This document shows, piece after piece, positions 33,404 through 42,560 of a stretch of DNA of 64,000 bases. Each line of letters begins with the position of its first letter. Positions within the stretch are counted from its first letter, which is position 1. This stretch comes from an uncultured Bulleidia sp. (lineage in GTDB: Bacteria; Bacillota_I; Bacilli_A; Erysipelotrichales; Erysipelotrichaceae): the NCBI GenBank assembly GCA_947087645.1, contig CAMUDN010000004.1, positions 62,001 to 126,000 of the forward strand, read 5' to 3'. Both the position numbers and the translations under genes were made by a program. The notes under the pieces are model-generated. The model saw only the letters and a list, made by a program, of their open reading frames with translations. It did no database searches and was not told the DNA's origin.

Positions 33404-35708
33404 TTATCAGTGTTTAGAATTAGACCAAATATTAAAGCAAGTTGCTGAAAATGCCTTTTTTATGTTAAGTAAACAAAAAATAATGCAGGAAAGTCCAATG
33501 TTTCATGAACTTTTATGGCAACGTAATTTGGCATATTTAAAAGAAGCGATGGCTTTAATTCAAGAAATTGGTCCTTTGGATTTTTATTTTCACAAAGATA
33601 TTCATGCTTTATTATTAAAAGTTAGTAAAGGTAGTATATTGAATGGTTGTGAATTATTTGATGTTTCACAATTATTATCATTAATTATTTTTACGAAAAA
33701 TTATGTAGCAAAAGCGAAGAATAGTGAAATAAGTTTTTTAAGTGATTTATTTAACAGCCTTGTAAAACAAGAAACATTATTAGAAAAATTACATCATACA
33801 GTTACCAATGATGGTACTATCCTTGATACAGCAAGTATTGAATTAAAAAATATTCGGCAATCATTACAGCAAATAGAAAAAACGATTTTAAATACAGCTC
33901 AGGATTTTGTGCGTAAATATAGTGATAAAGTGGTTGATCAAGTTATTACAAATCGTGATAACCGAACATTGATATTAGTTAAAGCTACTTATAAAAATGC
34001 TTTTGGTGGATATGTATACGGTGATTCTGCTTCTGGTCTTGCTTCTTATATTGAGCCATCAAGTTTAGTTAATCTAAACAATCAAAAAATTAATTTACAA
34101 ACAAGAGAAGAAGAAGAAGAATATAAAATTTTAAAAATTTTAAGTCAACAAGTGCAGGAAATATCAACCCAAGTAATGGCTGATTTAGATACTTTAGAAG
34201 AAATAGATGTGATTTTTGCAAAAGCAAATTGGTCTTTACAACATGAAGCATGTTTACCAAAATTAAATCATGAAAAAAAATTATACTTAAAAAAAGCTAA
34301 ACATCCTTTAATTGATTCTAAGAAAGTAGTAGCTAATAGTTATGAATTATCTTTACCACAGCATATGATTTTAATCACTGGTCCTAATACTGGAGGAAAA
34401 ACAGTTTCATTAAAAGTTATTGCTTTATCTTTACTCTTATCAGCATATGGCATTGGTGTTTGTGCTCAAGAAGCTAATTTACCATTTATTGATAATCTTT
34501 TTGTCGATATTGGTGATGATCAATCAGTTGTTTCATCACTTTCTTCTTTTTCATCACATATGTCAAAATTGGCATATATTTTACAAAATATTAGTGATAA
34601 ATCATTAGTCCTTTTAGATGAAATTGGTAATGGAACAGATCCTAAAGAAGGAGAAGCAATTGCTATAGCCATTCTAAATGAATTACGAAAAAAGGAGTGT
34701 ATGTGCTTTGCAACTACTCATTATGATCGTTTAAAAGCGTATGCTAAAAGACATGAAGATATAATTATTGCTTCGGTTTTATTTGACTTTGATACTTTAT
34801 TACCAACTTATCAATATCGACAAGGTATAAGTGGTAGTAGTAACGCTTTTGCGATTGCTAAACGATATGGTATTCCAGAAGCAATTGTTAACTATGCTCA
34901 ATCTTTAAAAGATCAAGCTAAAAGTCAAGAAGATAATTTAATTGAAAAATTAGATCAACAACGTTTATTACTAGAAAAAGAAAAAGATCTTTTGCAACAG
35001 AAAAAAGAAAAATTTTTATTACAATATCGGGAATTACATCTAAAAAAAGAAGAATTAGAACAAGAAAAGATTAAATTTCAGCAAGAAATGCTTAAATTGA
35101 AAAAGGAAATACTTCATAAATATGAATATAAAGCAAGGCAGATAATTAATGAATTGAAAAATAAAGATTTAAAATATCATGAAGCCTTAGTTATCAAAAA
35201 TAAATTGATTAATGAAGATGATATGGTGCCTTCTTTATCTGAAGATAATCAAGAGTTTCATGTTGGTGATGCTGTTGAACTACTTTCTTCCAAACAAGTT
35301 GCAAGAGTTATGAAAGTTGAAAAGAAGAATATTACAATTGATTTACATGGTCGTAAATATCAAGTTAGTAAAAAACAATTAAGGCATTCATTAAAAACTA
35401 TTTCTGATTCAAAAAAAGTGAATATATCTTTACCTTCTGCATCATTATCTAAAATTAGCTATATTCCTTCAGAAATTAATTTGATTGGTTTACATGTTGA
35501 TGAAGCTATGCGTAAATTAGATGATTATTTAGATCAAGTTAAAATGAGTAATTTACATCAAATTCGGATTATACACGGTGATGGATCAGGTAGATTAAGA
35601 CAAGCTGTACAACAAAAATTAACACATTTAAAGATAGTTGATCATTATCGTTTAGGTATGCCAAGTGAAGGGGGAACAGGAGCAACAGTTGTTGTATTAA
35701 AACGATGA
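33393..35708 (+). CDS. mutS2: MutS2 (ATPase with Smr domain)
   Basis: 771 residues. Core and clamp helices are followed by the MutS ATPase (Walker A TGPNTGGKT near 330-338; Walker B LVLLDEIGNGTDP), a long coiled coil about 510-600, a KOW-like segment and a C-terminal Smr domain (GLHVDEAMRKLDDYL, HGDGSGRLR). It lacks the mismatch-recognition domain of MutS. Family members suppress homologous recombination and, in B. subtilis, act on collided ribosomes. Overlaps uvrC by 4 nt. Confidence 0.96.
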   Translation: MKNSYQCLELDQILKQVAENAFFMLSKQKIMQESPMFHELLWQRNLAYLKEAMALIQEIGPLDFYFHKDIHALLLKVSKGSILNGCELFDVSQLLSLIIFTKNYVAKAKNSEISFLSDLFNSLVKQETLLEKLHHTVTNDGTILDTASIELKNIRQSLQQIEKTILNTAQDFVRKYSDKVVDQVITNRDNRTLILVKATYKNAFGGYVYGDSASGLASYIEPSSLVNLNNQKINLQTREEEEEYKILKILSQQVQEISTQVMADLDTLEEIDVIFAKANWSLQHEACLPKLNHEKKLYLKKAKHPLIDSKKVVANSYELSLPQHMILITGPNTGGKTVSLKVIALSLLLSAYGIGVCAQEANLPFIDNLFVDIGDDQSVVSSLSSFSSHMSKLAYILQNISDKSLVLLDEIGNGTDPKEGEAIAIAILNELRKKECMCFATTHYDRLKAYAKRHEDIIIASVLFDFDTLLPTYQYRQGISGSSNAFAIAKRYGIPEAIVNYAQSLKDQAKSQEDNLIEKLDQQRLLLEKEKDLLQQKKEKFLLQYRELHLKKEELEQEKIKFQQEMLKLKKEILHKYEYKARQIINELKNKDLKYHEALVIKNKLINEDDMVPSLSEDNQEFHVGDAVELLSSKQVARVMKVEKKNITIDLHGRKYQVSKKQLRHSLKTISDSKKVNISLPSASLSKISYIPSEINLIGLHVDEAMRKLDDYLDQVKMSNLHQIRIIHGDGSGRLRQAVQQKLTHLKIVDHYRLGMPSEGGTGATVVVLKR

Positions 35709-37501
35709 ATAAAGAATATATTAAAGCAAAATTATCAGAGTTACCACATGAACCCGGATCATATCAAATGAAAGATCGATTTGGCGAAATTATTTATGTT
35801 GGTAAAGCAAAAGATTTACATAATCGAGTAAATCAATATTTTGTTGGCGTTCATGATTATAAGACAACGAAAATGGTACAAAATATTGATGATTTTGATT
35901 TTATTATAACGGCAAGTGAAAAAGAAGCATTGATTTTAGAAATAAATTTAATTAAGCAATATAGACCTAAGTACAATATTCAATTTATTGATGATTCAAG
36001 TTATCCATATATTAAATTAACAAAAGAAAAGTTTCCCCGTTTATTAATTGTTCGTGATACTAAAAAAGATAAAAATGCTAAGTACTTTGGTCCTTTTCCA
36101 GATGTTGCAAAAGCTAAAACAACATGGAAAATTTTACAAGCATTATATCCTTTTCGACGTTGTACTATATTACCTAAAAAAGTATGTTTATATTATCATT
36201 TACAACAATGCTTAGGACCATGTGAAATAAAAGTTGCTGATAATATTTATCAGCAAATGAGTGAACATATTATGCGTTTTTTAAATGGTGATACGAAGAG
36301 TGTTGTAGATACATTAAGAGATAAAATGTTTCAAGCAGCTAAAGAATTACGTTTTGAGCAAGCTCAGGAATATAAAACAATGCTTACTTCAATTCAATCA
36401 GTAGTGCAAAATAAACAAAATATAGAAAAAAATAATCAAGGTAATTATGATGTATTTGCTTATATTGTTGATAAAGGGTATATGTCTATTACAGGTTTTT
36501 TAGTTCGGCAGGGGATTGTTTTAAATAAAGAATTTCGCTTAATTCCATTATATGGTGATGAAAAGGAATATTTTGAAACTTTTTTAGGACAATATTATCA
36601 ACAACATCCTCATGCTAAGGAGCTATTATTAGCTTCCAAAATAGATGTTAAAGCATTAAGAGAAATATTATTATTTCCTATTTTTCAGCCGCAAAAGGGA
36701 TATAAAGCAAAACTTATTTCCATGTGTGAAAATAATGCTAAAAAGCAATTAGCTTTGAAATTCAATGCAACTAATCGGCAAGATTCAATGCGACTTAAAG
36801 CCATTGCACAATTAACAAAATTAGCTGGTAAAGATATGAATCGTATTGAGCTATTTGATAACTCACATATATCTGGTTCTTTTACGGTTGCATCTTGTGT
36901 TGTTTATGACGAGGGTAAAGAAAATCGTAAAGCTTATCGTTTATTTAGACTACATACAAAGAATTCTGATTATGATTCAATGAAAGAAGTTATATATCGT
37001 CGTTATTTTCGTTTATTAAAAGATAATGGTCATTTACCAGATGGTATTTTAGTTGATGGTGGACAAATACAAATAAATGCTGCTAAGGAAATTATTAGTC
37101 AATTAGGTTTAGCAGATAATATTAAAATTATGGGTTTAGTTAAAGATGATCATCATAATACAAGAGCTTTATTGGACAGTGATGGCAATGAATTTAATAT
37201 TGCTAAAGATGATCCTTTATTTTTTCTTTTAACAAGGATGCAAGATGAAGTTCATCGTGTCGCTATTAATTATCATCGCAAATTACGTTCTAAAGCACAG
37301 ATACATTCTATTTTAGATGAAATTAATGGAATTGGTCCGAAAAGAAAGCAACAACTATTAAAAACATTCCATAACTTAGATAATTTAAAGTTAGCTAAAG
37401 AAGAAGAAATTGCCCATGTTATACCAGCTAACCTTGCCTATACTGTATATTGTTATTTACATCAAAATAATGAGGAAAAGAATATTATTGAGACAAGTTA
37501 A
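35705..37501 (+). CDS. uvrC: Excinuclease ABC subunit C
   Basis: 598 residues. GIY-YIG nuclease at the N-terminus (PGSYQMKDRFGEIIYVGKAK), UVR motif near 200-235 (AAKELRFEQAQEYK), RNase H-like second nuclease with ELFDNSHISG and LVDGGQ, and a C-terminal helix-hairpin-helix (LDEINGIGPKRKQQLLKTF). Makes both incisions in nucleotide excision repair with UvrA and UvrB (elsewhere). ATG overlaps the mutS2 stop. Confidence 0.97.
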   Translation: MNKEYIKAKLSELPHEPGSYQMKDRFGEIIYVGKAKDLHNRVNQYFVGVHDYKTTKMVQNIDDFDFIITASEKEALILEINLIKQYRPKYNIQFIDDSSYPYIKLTKEKFPRLLIVRDTKKDKNAKYFGPFPDVAKAKTTWKILQALYPFRRCTILPKKVCLYYHLQQCLGPCEIKVADNIYQQMSEHIMRFLNGDTKSVVDTLRDKMFQAAKELRFEQAQEYKTMLTSIQSVVQNKQNIEKNNQGNYDVFAYIVDKGYMSITGFLVRQGIVLNKEFRLIPLYGDEKEYFETFLGQYYQQHPHAKELLLASKIDVKALREILLFPIFQPQKGYKAKLISMCENNAKKQLALKFNATNRQDSMRLKAIAQLTKLAGKDMNRIELFDNSHISGSFTVASCVVYDEGKENRKAYRLFRLHTKNSDYDSMKEVIYRRYFRLLKDNGHLPDGILVDGGQIQINAAKEIISQLGLADNIKIMGLVKDDHHNTRALLDSDGNEFNIAKDDPLFFLLTRMQDEVHRVAINYHRKLRSKAQIHSILDEINGIGPKRKQQLLKTFHNLDNLKLAKEEEIAHVIPANLAYTVYCYLHQNNEEKNIIETS

Positions 37502-37514
37502 TACTTATTATTTC

Positions 37515-37796
37515 TTAATCAAATTTTATTTTTTTATGAAAAAACCAAAATAAAGTCATAATCACTTTATAAAAAGAAAAGTCTTTTTTTCTTTTCCTTA
37601 ATAGTAATTTATGCTGTTTTAAAAATTGAAATTTAGGCTTTATGAAAGATATCTTTTCATTTATCAAAATGCGTTTTTTATTTAGCTTTTCAATAGCTTT
37701 TTTAAAATAATATAAAGATTTGCATAATTGGATAAGTAAATAACAAAAAAAGAAAAGAAGAATTAAGATAAAATAAAAAATAACATGATCAAACAT
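37515..37796 (-). CDS. Small single-pass membrane protein with basic tail, unknown
   Basis: 93 residues; family not recognised. One membrane segment at about 5-24 (VIFYFILILLFFFCYLLI), then a strongly basic region rich in Lys and Arg through residue 72 and an aromatic end. A clear AAGGAG ribosome-binding site eight bases before the ATG on the minus strand makes it a credible gene. It lies between uvrC (convergent) and tRNA-Arg(TCT). The basic tail would face the cytoplasm or nucleic acid if the N-terminus is outside (inference). Confidence 0.55.
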   Translation of the reverse strand: MFDHVIFYFILILLFFFCYLLIQLCKSLYYFKKAIEKLNKKRILINEKISFIKPKFQFLKQHKLLLRKRKKDFSFYKVIMTLFWFFHKKIKFD

Positions 37797-37895
37797 AATT
37801 ACTCCTTGTATATTATTTATTATGAATATAATTATTTAGAACAGCAAGTGCTTAATTTTGAGCATTGTGATACTTTAAAAAAATCACAAAAGTGA

Positions 37896-37924
37896 TTGAA
37901 AAAAGATAACTGTTTTAGTATAAT
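37896..37924 (+). promoter_or_regulatory. Promoter of tRNA-Arg(TCT)
   Basis: TTGAAA (37896-37901), 17-bp spacer, TATAAT (37919-37924): near-consensus. An inverted repeat AATCAC-AAAA-GTGATT (37882-37897) overlaps the -35. Confidence 0.8.
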
Positions 37925-37933
37925 GACTATGCT

Positions 37934-38007
37934 GTCCTCGTAGCTCAGCTGGATAGAGCTCACGCCTTCTAAGCGTGTGGTCAAGAGTTCGAATCTCTTC
38001 GAGGACG
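37934..38007 (+). tRNA. tRNA-Arg (anticodon TCT)
   Basis: Cloverleaf: acceptor GTCCTCG/CGAGGAC, D stem GCTC/GAGC, anticodon stem CACGC/GCGTG with loop CTTCTAA (anticodon TCT at 37968-37970), T stem AAGAG/CTCTT with loop TTCGAAT, discriminator G at 38007. CCA is not encoded. Reads AGA, the main Arg codon in this AT-rich genome. Confidence 0.97.
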
Positions 38008-38013
38008 TTAAAG

Positions 38014-38043
38014 AAACCGTCGATTGTCGACGGTTTATTTTTT
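38014..38043 (+). terminator. Terminator of tRNA-Arg(TCT)
   Basis: AAACCGTCGA (38014-38023), loop TTG, TCGACGGTTT (38027-38036), then A and a T-run. Confidence 0.9.
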
Positions 38044-38052
38044 GGAGGTATG

Positions 38053-38730
38053 ATGAACTATTATCAAGAAGTGTTAGAACAAATTCAACGCGAAATAGAT
38101 AATCATAATTATGATGAGGCTAATTTTTTACTCACCAAAGAATTAAGAATGCCTTATATTCCGATAGAAATCGAAAATAAATTAAAGCAATTAAAAAAAG
38201 AGTGTATAGCAAGTAATGAAAAAGAAGTAAAAGAATTAAAGACAGAAGATATATTAGCATTATTACAAAAAAATGATGCATGTCAATTAAGAGCTGCTAA
38301 TTTATTACTTGAACGTAATTTACATGAATATGTTAATGAAATTAAGGAATATTTATCTTTCAAGCCTAACGAAGAAGCAGCTGCTTTACTAATAGAAGGC
38401 TTAGCAAAGCAAAAAGTTAGAGAAGAATTTATACTGCATAAAAATGGTTTAGAATATGTTTTTTGGCCAGAAGAAGTTATACCAGTAGTTGAAAGTAAAG
38501 GTTTTTGGCAAGCTAAAAAATATTTACATTTGTGGTTAGAAAATAAGCATCCTGATTTTTTAGCTCTTTGTGAATCATTATTGGTTCATGAATGTTATGT
38601 TTTTTTACCATTATCTTATGATGAAAATGAAGCTAAAGAGTTAGCATTAGTAATTCTAAAAAAAGTTTCAAGTTATATGGACGACGGTGATATTTATAAA
38701 AAAATATTAAAAAATAACTATATTACTTGA
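38053..38730 (+). CDS. TPR-like cytosolic protein, DUF3196-like
   Basis: 225 residues from the ATG at 38053; GGAGGT lies just upstream and a further ATG at 38050 is possible. A longer frame reading back into the tRNA is spurious. It opens MNYYQEVLEQIQREIDNHNYDEANFLLTKELRMPYIP, a helical repeat-like start that I associate with the DUF3196 family of Firmicutes. Function unknown. The tRNA terminator precedes it and the tig promoter -35 overlaps its stop codon. Confidence 0.7.
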   Translation: MNYYQEVLEQIQREIDNHNYDEANFLLTKELRMPYIPIEIENKLKQLKKECIASNEKEVKELKTEDILALLQKNDACQLRAANLLLERNLHEYVNEIKEYLSFKPNEEAAALLIEGLAKQKVREEFILHKNGLEYVFWPEEVIPVVESKGFWQAKKYLHLWLENKHPDFLALCESLLVHECYVFLPLSYDENEAKELALVILKKVSSYMDDGDIYKKILKNNYIT

Positions 38731-38755
38731 CAGATAGCTAGCTTTTTAATAATCT
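38727..38755 (+). promoter_or_regulatory. Promoter of tig
   Basis: A consensus TTGACA (38727-38732), overlapping the previous stop codon, 17-bp spacer, TAATCT (38750-38755). A second, extended -10 candidate TGA-TATACT is at 38807-38815. Confidence 0.65.
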
Positions 38756-38756
38756 A

Positions 38757-38783
38757 TTAGCAGAGTTTAATAAAGAGTGCTAA
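38757..38783 (+). promoter_or_regulatory. CIRCE-like HrcA operator upstream of tig
   Basis: TTAGCAGAG, nine bases, GAGTGCTAA. The established CIRCE consensus is TTAGCACTC-N9-GAGTGCTAA: the right arm matches 9 of 9, the left 6 of 9, and the spacing is exact. It lies right after the -10 at the expected transcription start, where HrcA normally acts. Confidence 0.8.
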
Positions 38784-38847
38784 CTCTACTCAAGATTAAA
38801 AAAATTTGATATACTAGTTAAGCAAAATATAAAATAGAGGAGAATAT

Positions 38848-40200
38848 ATGGCAAGTTGGAAATTAAAAGAAAAATCAAGTGGTGAATTAACCCTTGTTAT
38901 TGAAGGTGAAAAGTGGGAAAAAGCTGTTAAAAAGGCTTTTCAAAAATTAGCAGCAAAAGTTACTTTACCAGGATTTCGTAAAGGTCAAGCACCAAAAGCT
39001 TTATTAGAAAAGAAAATTTCTGAACAAGAGCGTTATTTTGAAGCAATCCAAGAAAATGCTAATGCATGGTTGAAAGAAGCATTAGATGCAGAAAAATTAG
39101 AACCTATTTCACAACCTAAATTAGATATTAAACAAATGGATGCTTTAAAAGCAGAATTAGTTTTCTTATTTGCAATTAAACCGGAAGCTAAAGTTACTAA
39201 TTATGAAGGGTTAGAATATCCTTTAGAAAAGTTTTCTGTAACGAAAAAGGAAATTAAAGAAGAATTAGATCATATGCGTGAAAAATACGCTGAAATGGAA
39301 ATTAAAGAAGAAGCAGCTGTTGAAGGTGATATTGTAAATATTGATTATGAAGGCTTTAAAGATGATAAAGCATTTGATGGTGGAAAAGCTAATGGCTATG
39401 ATTTAACACTTGGTTCTCATGCCTTTATTCCAGGCTTTGAAGAACAATTAATCGGCTTAAAAGCAGGTGATGAGAAAGAAGTTAAATTGAGTTTTCCAAA
39501 AGATTATCATGTTGCTGATTTAGCAGGTGCACCAGTTGTTTTCAAAGTCAAAGTAAATCAAGTTAAAGTTAAGAAATTACCAGAAGTTAATGATGATTTT
39601 GCTCAAGATGTTAATGCGCCTGGTGTCGAAAATGTTGAACAATTAAATAAAATGATTGAAGATCGTTTATTAACAAGTAAAAAGAATCGAGCAGAAGAAA
39701 AAGCAGAAGCTGCATTGATGGATGCTTTATTGAAAAATACCGAGGTTGATTTACCAGATGTTATGGTTGATGATGAAGTACAAAATCAAGTTAATCAATT
39801 AGCTGCTCAAATTAAGCAGTACGGTATGGAGTTAAATGCTTATTTAAAAATGATGGGACAAACTTTAGAATCAATAAAAGATAGCTATCGTTTAAATGCT
39901 GTTAAGACAGTAACTATGCGTTTAGCTCTAGAAGCAGTTGCAAAGAAAGCTAATATTAATCCAAGTGATGAAGATATTGAAAAGGAGTATAGTGATATCG
40001 CTAAGCAATATTCAATATCTGTTGAACAAGTAAAGAAAGCAATTTCAAAAGAATTATTGATTAAGGATGTAGCAAATAAATTGGCTTATGATTTGATTAA
40101 AGAAAAGGCCATAAAAGTAACGCCAAAAAGTAAAGAAAAATCTTCCAAGTCAAAAACAGAAAAAGGTAGTAAGACAAAAGAAGAAAAGAGTGGAAATTAG
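38848..40200 (+). CDS. tig: Trigger factor
   Basis: 450 residues. Ribosome-bound chaperone and peptidyl-prolyl isomerase that meets nascent chains. The ribosome-docking loop GFRKGQAPK is near 44-52, the FKBP-like PPIase domain at about 155-240 (GDIVNIDYEGFKDD), and the helical C-terminal arms follow. The last 25 residues are a Lys/Ser/Glu-rich tail. AGAGGAG ribosome-binding site. A CIRCE-like operator upstream suggests heat-shock control. Confidence 0.97.
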   Translation: MASWKLKEKSSGELTLVIEGEKWEKAVKKAFQKLAAKVTLPGFRKGQAPKALLEKKISEQERYFEAIQENANAWLKEALDAEKLEPISQPKLDIKQMDALKAELVFLFAIKPEAKVTNYEGLEYPLEKFSVTKKEIKEELDHMREKYAEMEIKEEAAVEGDIVNIDYEGFKDDKAFDGGKANGYDLTLGSHAFIPGFEEQLIGLKAGDEKEVKLSFPKDYHVADLAGAPVVFKVKVNQVKVKKLPEVNDDFAQDVNAPGVENVEQLNKMIEDRLLTSKKNRAEEKAEAALMDALLKNTEVDLPDVMVDDEVQNQVNQLAAQIKQYGMELNAYLKMMGQTLESIKDSYRLNAVKTVTMRLALEAVAKKANINPSDEDIEKEYSDIAKQYSISVEQVKKAISKELLIKDVANKLAYDLIKEKAIKVTPKSKEKSSKSKTEKGSKTKEEKSGN

Positions 40201-40201
40201 T

Positions 40202-40229
40202 ATAAGGCGCAATAAGCGCCTTATTTTTT
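40202..40229 (+). terminator. Terminator between tig and lon
   Basis: ATAAGGCGC (40202-40210), loop AATAA, GCGCCTTAT (40216-40224) with T through 40229. A strong hairpin placed inside an otherwise operon-like gene set. Confidence 0.88.
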
Positions 40230-40249
40230 CAAAAAGGAGGTAATGCGAA

Positions 40250-42559
40250 ATGAAAAAAACATTAATACAGGTACCAGCTATTTTTACACGTGGTATTGTG
40301 TTATTTCCTCATAATAAAGTTGATATTGAAGTTGGTCGTAATGAATCGTTAGCAGCAGTTAAAAAAGTTGTTGAAACAGAAGATCGTTATATCCTTTTAA
40401 CATGTCAAAAGGATATAATGAAGGAAGAAATTGATACGGAAAATGTTTATTTAATGGGAACATTAGCAAAGATTGAAACAGTTCATCATAAAGATAATTA
40501 TTTACGTGTTAGTTTTTTAGGCTTGAAGAGAGCTAAAGTCGATAGTTTTGCAATGATTGATGGTGTGTATCAAGCTAGTGTTAATTTACAAAAAACAATA
40601 TCAACTGGTGATCATGAAGAAGAAGCTTTAGTAAATAAATTAATGGATCTTGTAGCTAAACTACCTTCATTAACTGATATATTACCAGTTAATGTAATTG
40701 ATCATGTTAATAAGGGTATATCTGCTGATGAATTAACTGATTTATGTGGACAATATTTTATTTTTAATACTGATAAAAGACAGCATTTATTGGAACTTTT
40801 AGCAATTAATGATCGTTTATATTATTTGATTGAAGAAGTACAAAAGATGTTAGCTTATGGACAGATTGAGCAACAAGTCAACGAAAAAGTAAAAGAAAGA
40901 ATTGATGAAAATCAAAGAGAATTTTATTTACGTGAAAAATTAAAAGTAATTCGAGAAGAACTTGGTGATGTTTCGAGTATTGATGATGACAGTGATAATT
41001 TTCGTGAAATGATAGAAAATAATCCTTATCCAGAAGCAATCAAGAAAAAAGCAAGAGAAGAATTACGGCGTTATGAAATGATGCCAGTAGGTAGTGGTGA
41101 AACATCAGTTTCACGTAATTATTTAGAATGGCTATTAAATGTTCCTTGGTGGCAAGAAACAAGTGATTGTGAAGATTTAAAACAAGTTCGAGCTTATTTA
41201 GATAAACGTCACTATGGATTAGCAAAAGTTAAAGATCGGGTGATGGAATATTTAGCTGTTAAAAAAATGACAAATTCTTTAAAAGCTCCTATTTTATGCT
41301 TAGTTGGTCCACCTGGAGTTGGTAAAACTTCTTTAGCTCAAAGTATTGCTCAAGCAATGCATCGTAAATTTGTTAAAATGTCAGTTGGTGGTGTTAAAGA
41401 TGAAGCTGAAATAAGAGGTCATCGCCGTACTTACTTAGGTGCTTTACCAGGTCGAATTATTCAAGGAATGAAAAAAGTAATGGTTATTAATCCCTTATTT
41501 TTAATTGATGAAATTGATAAGATGGGAGCTGATTATAAAGGTGATCCAAGTGATGCATTATTAGAGGTTTTGGATCCAGAACAAAATAATCAATTTAGTG
41601 ATCATTATCTTGAAGAAGCATATGATTTATCTAAAGTTATGTTTATTGCTACAGCTAATTATTTAGAAAATATTCCAGCACCATTAAGAGATCGTTTGGA
41701 AATAATTGAATTACCTTCTTATACTGAAGTAGATAAAGTACAAATTGCTAAGAAACATCTTATTCCACTACAAATTAAAATAAATGGTTTAAAAAGTAAT
41801 CAATTTAAACTTAAAGAAAAAGAAATTCTTTTCTTGATTCGTCATTATACAAGAGAATCAGGTGTTCGTCAGTTAGAAAGAATAATTGGTAGTTTATGCC
41901 GTAAAACAGTTCTTGCTATTTTAAATGAGCAAAAAAAAGCAATTACCATTAATCAAAAAAGAATTGAAGAATGGCTTGGTAAAATATTATTTGAATTTGG
42001 CGAAAAAGAAAAGAAGAATGAAATTGGCGTTGTTACCGGTTTAGCTTATACACAATTTGGTGGTGATGTTTTACAAATTGAAGTTAATTTTTTTAGTGGC
42101 AAAGGCAATCTTATTATTACTGGTCAATTAGGTGATGTAATGAAAGAAAGTGCACATATTGCTTTGGACTATATTAAAGCACATGCTAAAGAATTAGTGA
42201 TTGATCCTACTTTTTTTACCAGTCATGATATCCATATTCATGTACCTGAAGGAGCAGTACCAAAAGATGGTCCTAGTGCTGGTGTAACATTAACAACGGC
42301 TTTAGTATCAGCTATTACTAAGCGACCAGTTCGCAAAGATATAGCAATGACAGGAGAAGTTACATTAAGAGGTAATGTTTTACCAATTGGTGGTTTACGG
42401 GAAAAATCATTAGCTGCTCATCGGGTTGGCATTCATACTATTTTAATTCCAGAGAAAAATTTACGTGATTTAGATGAAGTACCAGATGTAGTTAAGAAAG
42501 AAATTAATTTTATTCCTGTTTCACAAGTCACGGATGTATTAAAGGAAACATTGGTTTGA
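40250..42559 (+). CDS. lon: ATP-dependent protease Lon
   Basis: 769 residues. LON substrate-binding domain (about 5-205), AAA+ domain with Walker A GPPGVGKT at 353-360, and a C-terminal protease domain with catalytic S676 (PKDGPSAG) and K719 (REKSL). Degrades damaged and regulatory proteins in the cytosol. Strong AAGGAGGT ribosome-binding site. It follows tig after a terminator, so it is transcribed by read-through or from a promoter I could not identify. tig-lon-engB matches the Firmicutes tig-clpX-lon-ysxC order minus clpX. Confidence 0.97.
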   Translation: MKKTLIQVPAIFTRGIVLFPHNKVDIEVGRNESLAAVKKVVETEDRYILLTCQKDIMKEEIDTENVYLMGTLAKIETVHHKDNYLRVSFLGLKRAKVDSFAMIDGVYQASVNLQKTISTGDHEEEALVNKLMDLVAKLPSLTDILPVNVIDHVNKGISADELTDLCGQYFIFNTDKRQHLLELLAINDRLYYLIEEVQKMLAYGQIEQQVNEKVKERIDENQREFYLREKLKVIREELGDVSSIDDDSDNFREMIENNPYPEAIKKKAREELRRYEMMPVGSGETSVSRNYLEWLLNVPWWQETSDCEDLKQVRAYLDKRHYGLAKVKDRVMEYLAVKKMTNSLKAPILCLVGPPGVGKTSLAQSIAQAMHRKFVKMSVGGVKDEAEIRGHRRTYLGALPGRIIQGMKKVMVINPLFLIDEIDKMGADYKGDPSDALLEVLDPEQNNQFSDHYLEEAYDLSKVMFIATANYLENIPAPLRDRLEIIELPSYTEVDKVQIAKKHLIPLQIKINGLKSNQFKLKEKEILFLIRHYTRESGVRQLERIIGSLCRKTVLAILNEQKKAITINQKRIEEWLGKILFEFGEKEKKNEIGVVTGLAYTQFGGDVLQIEVNFFSGKGNLIITGQLGDVMKESAHIALDYIKAHAKELVIDPTFFTSHDIHIHVPEGAVPKDGPSAGVTLTTALVSAITKRPVRKDIAMTGEVTLRGNVLPIGGLREKSLAAHRVGIHTILIPEKNLRDLDEVPDVVKKEINFIPVSQVTDVLKETLV

Positions 42560-42560
42560 T

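Noticed and set aside
37975..38052. Extension of the DUF3196-like gene back into tRNA-Arg(TCT)
   Set aside because: It would translate the tRNA and its terminator; GGAGGT at 38044-38049 marks the real start.
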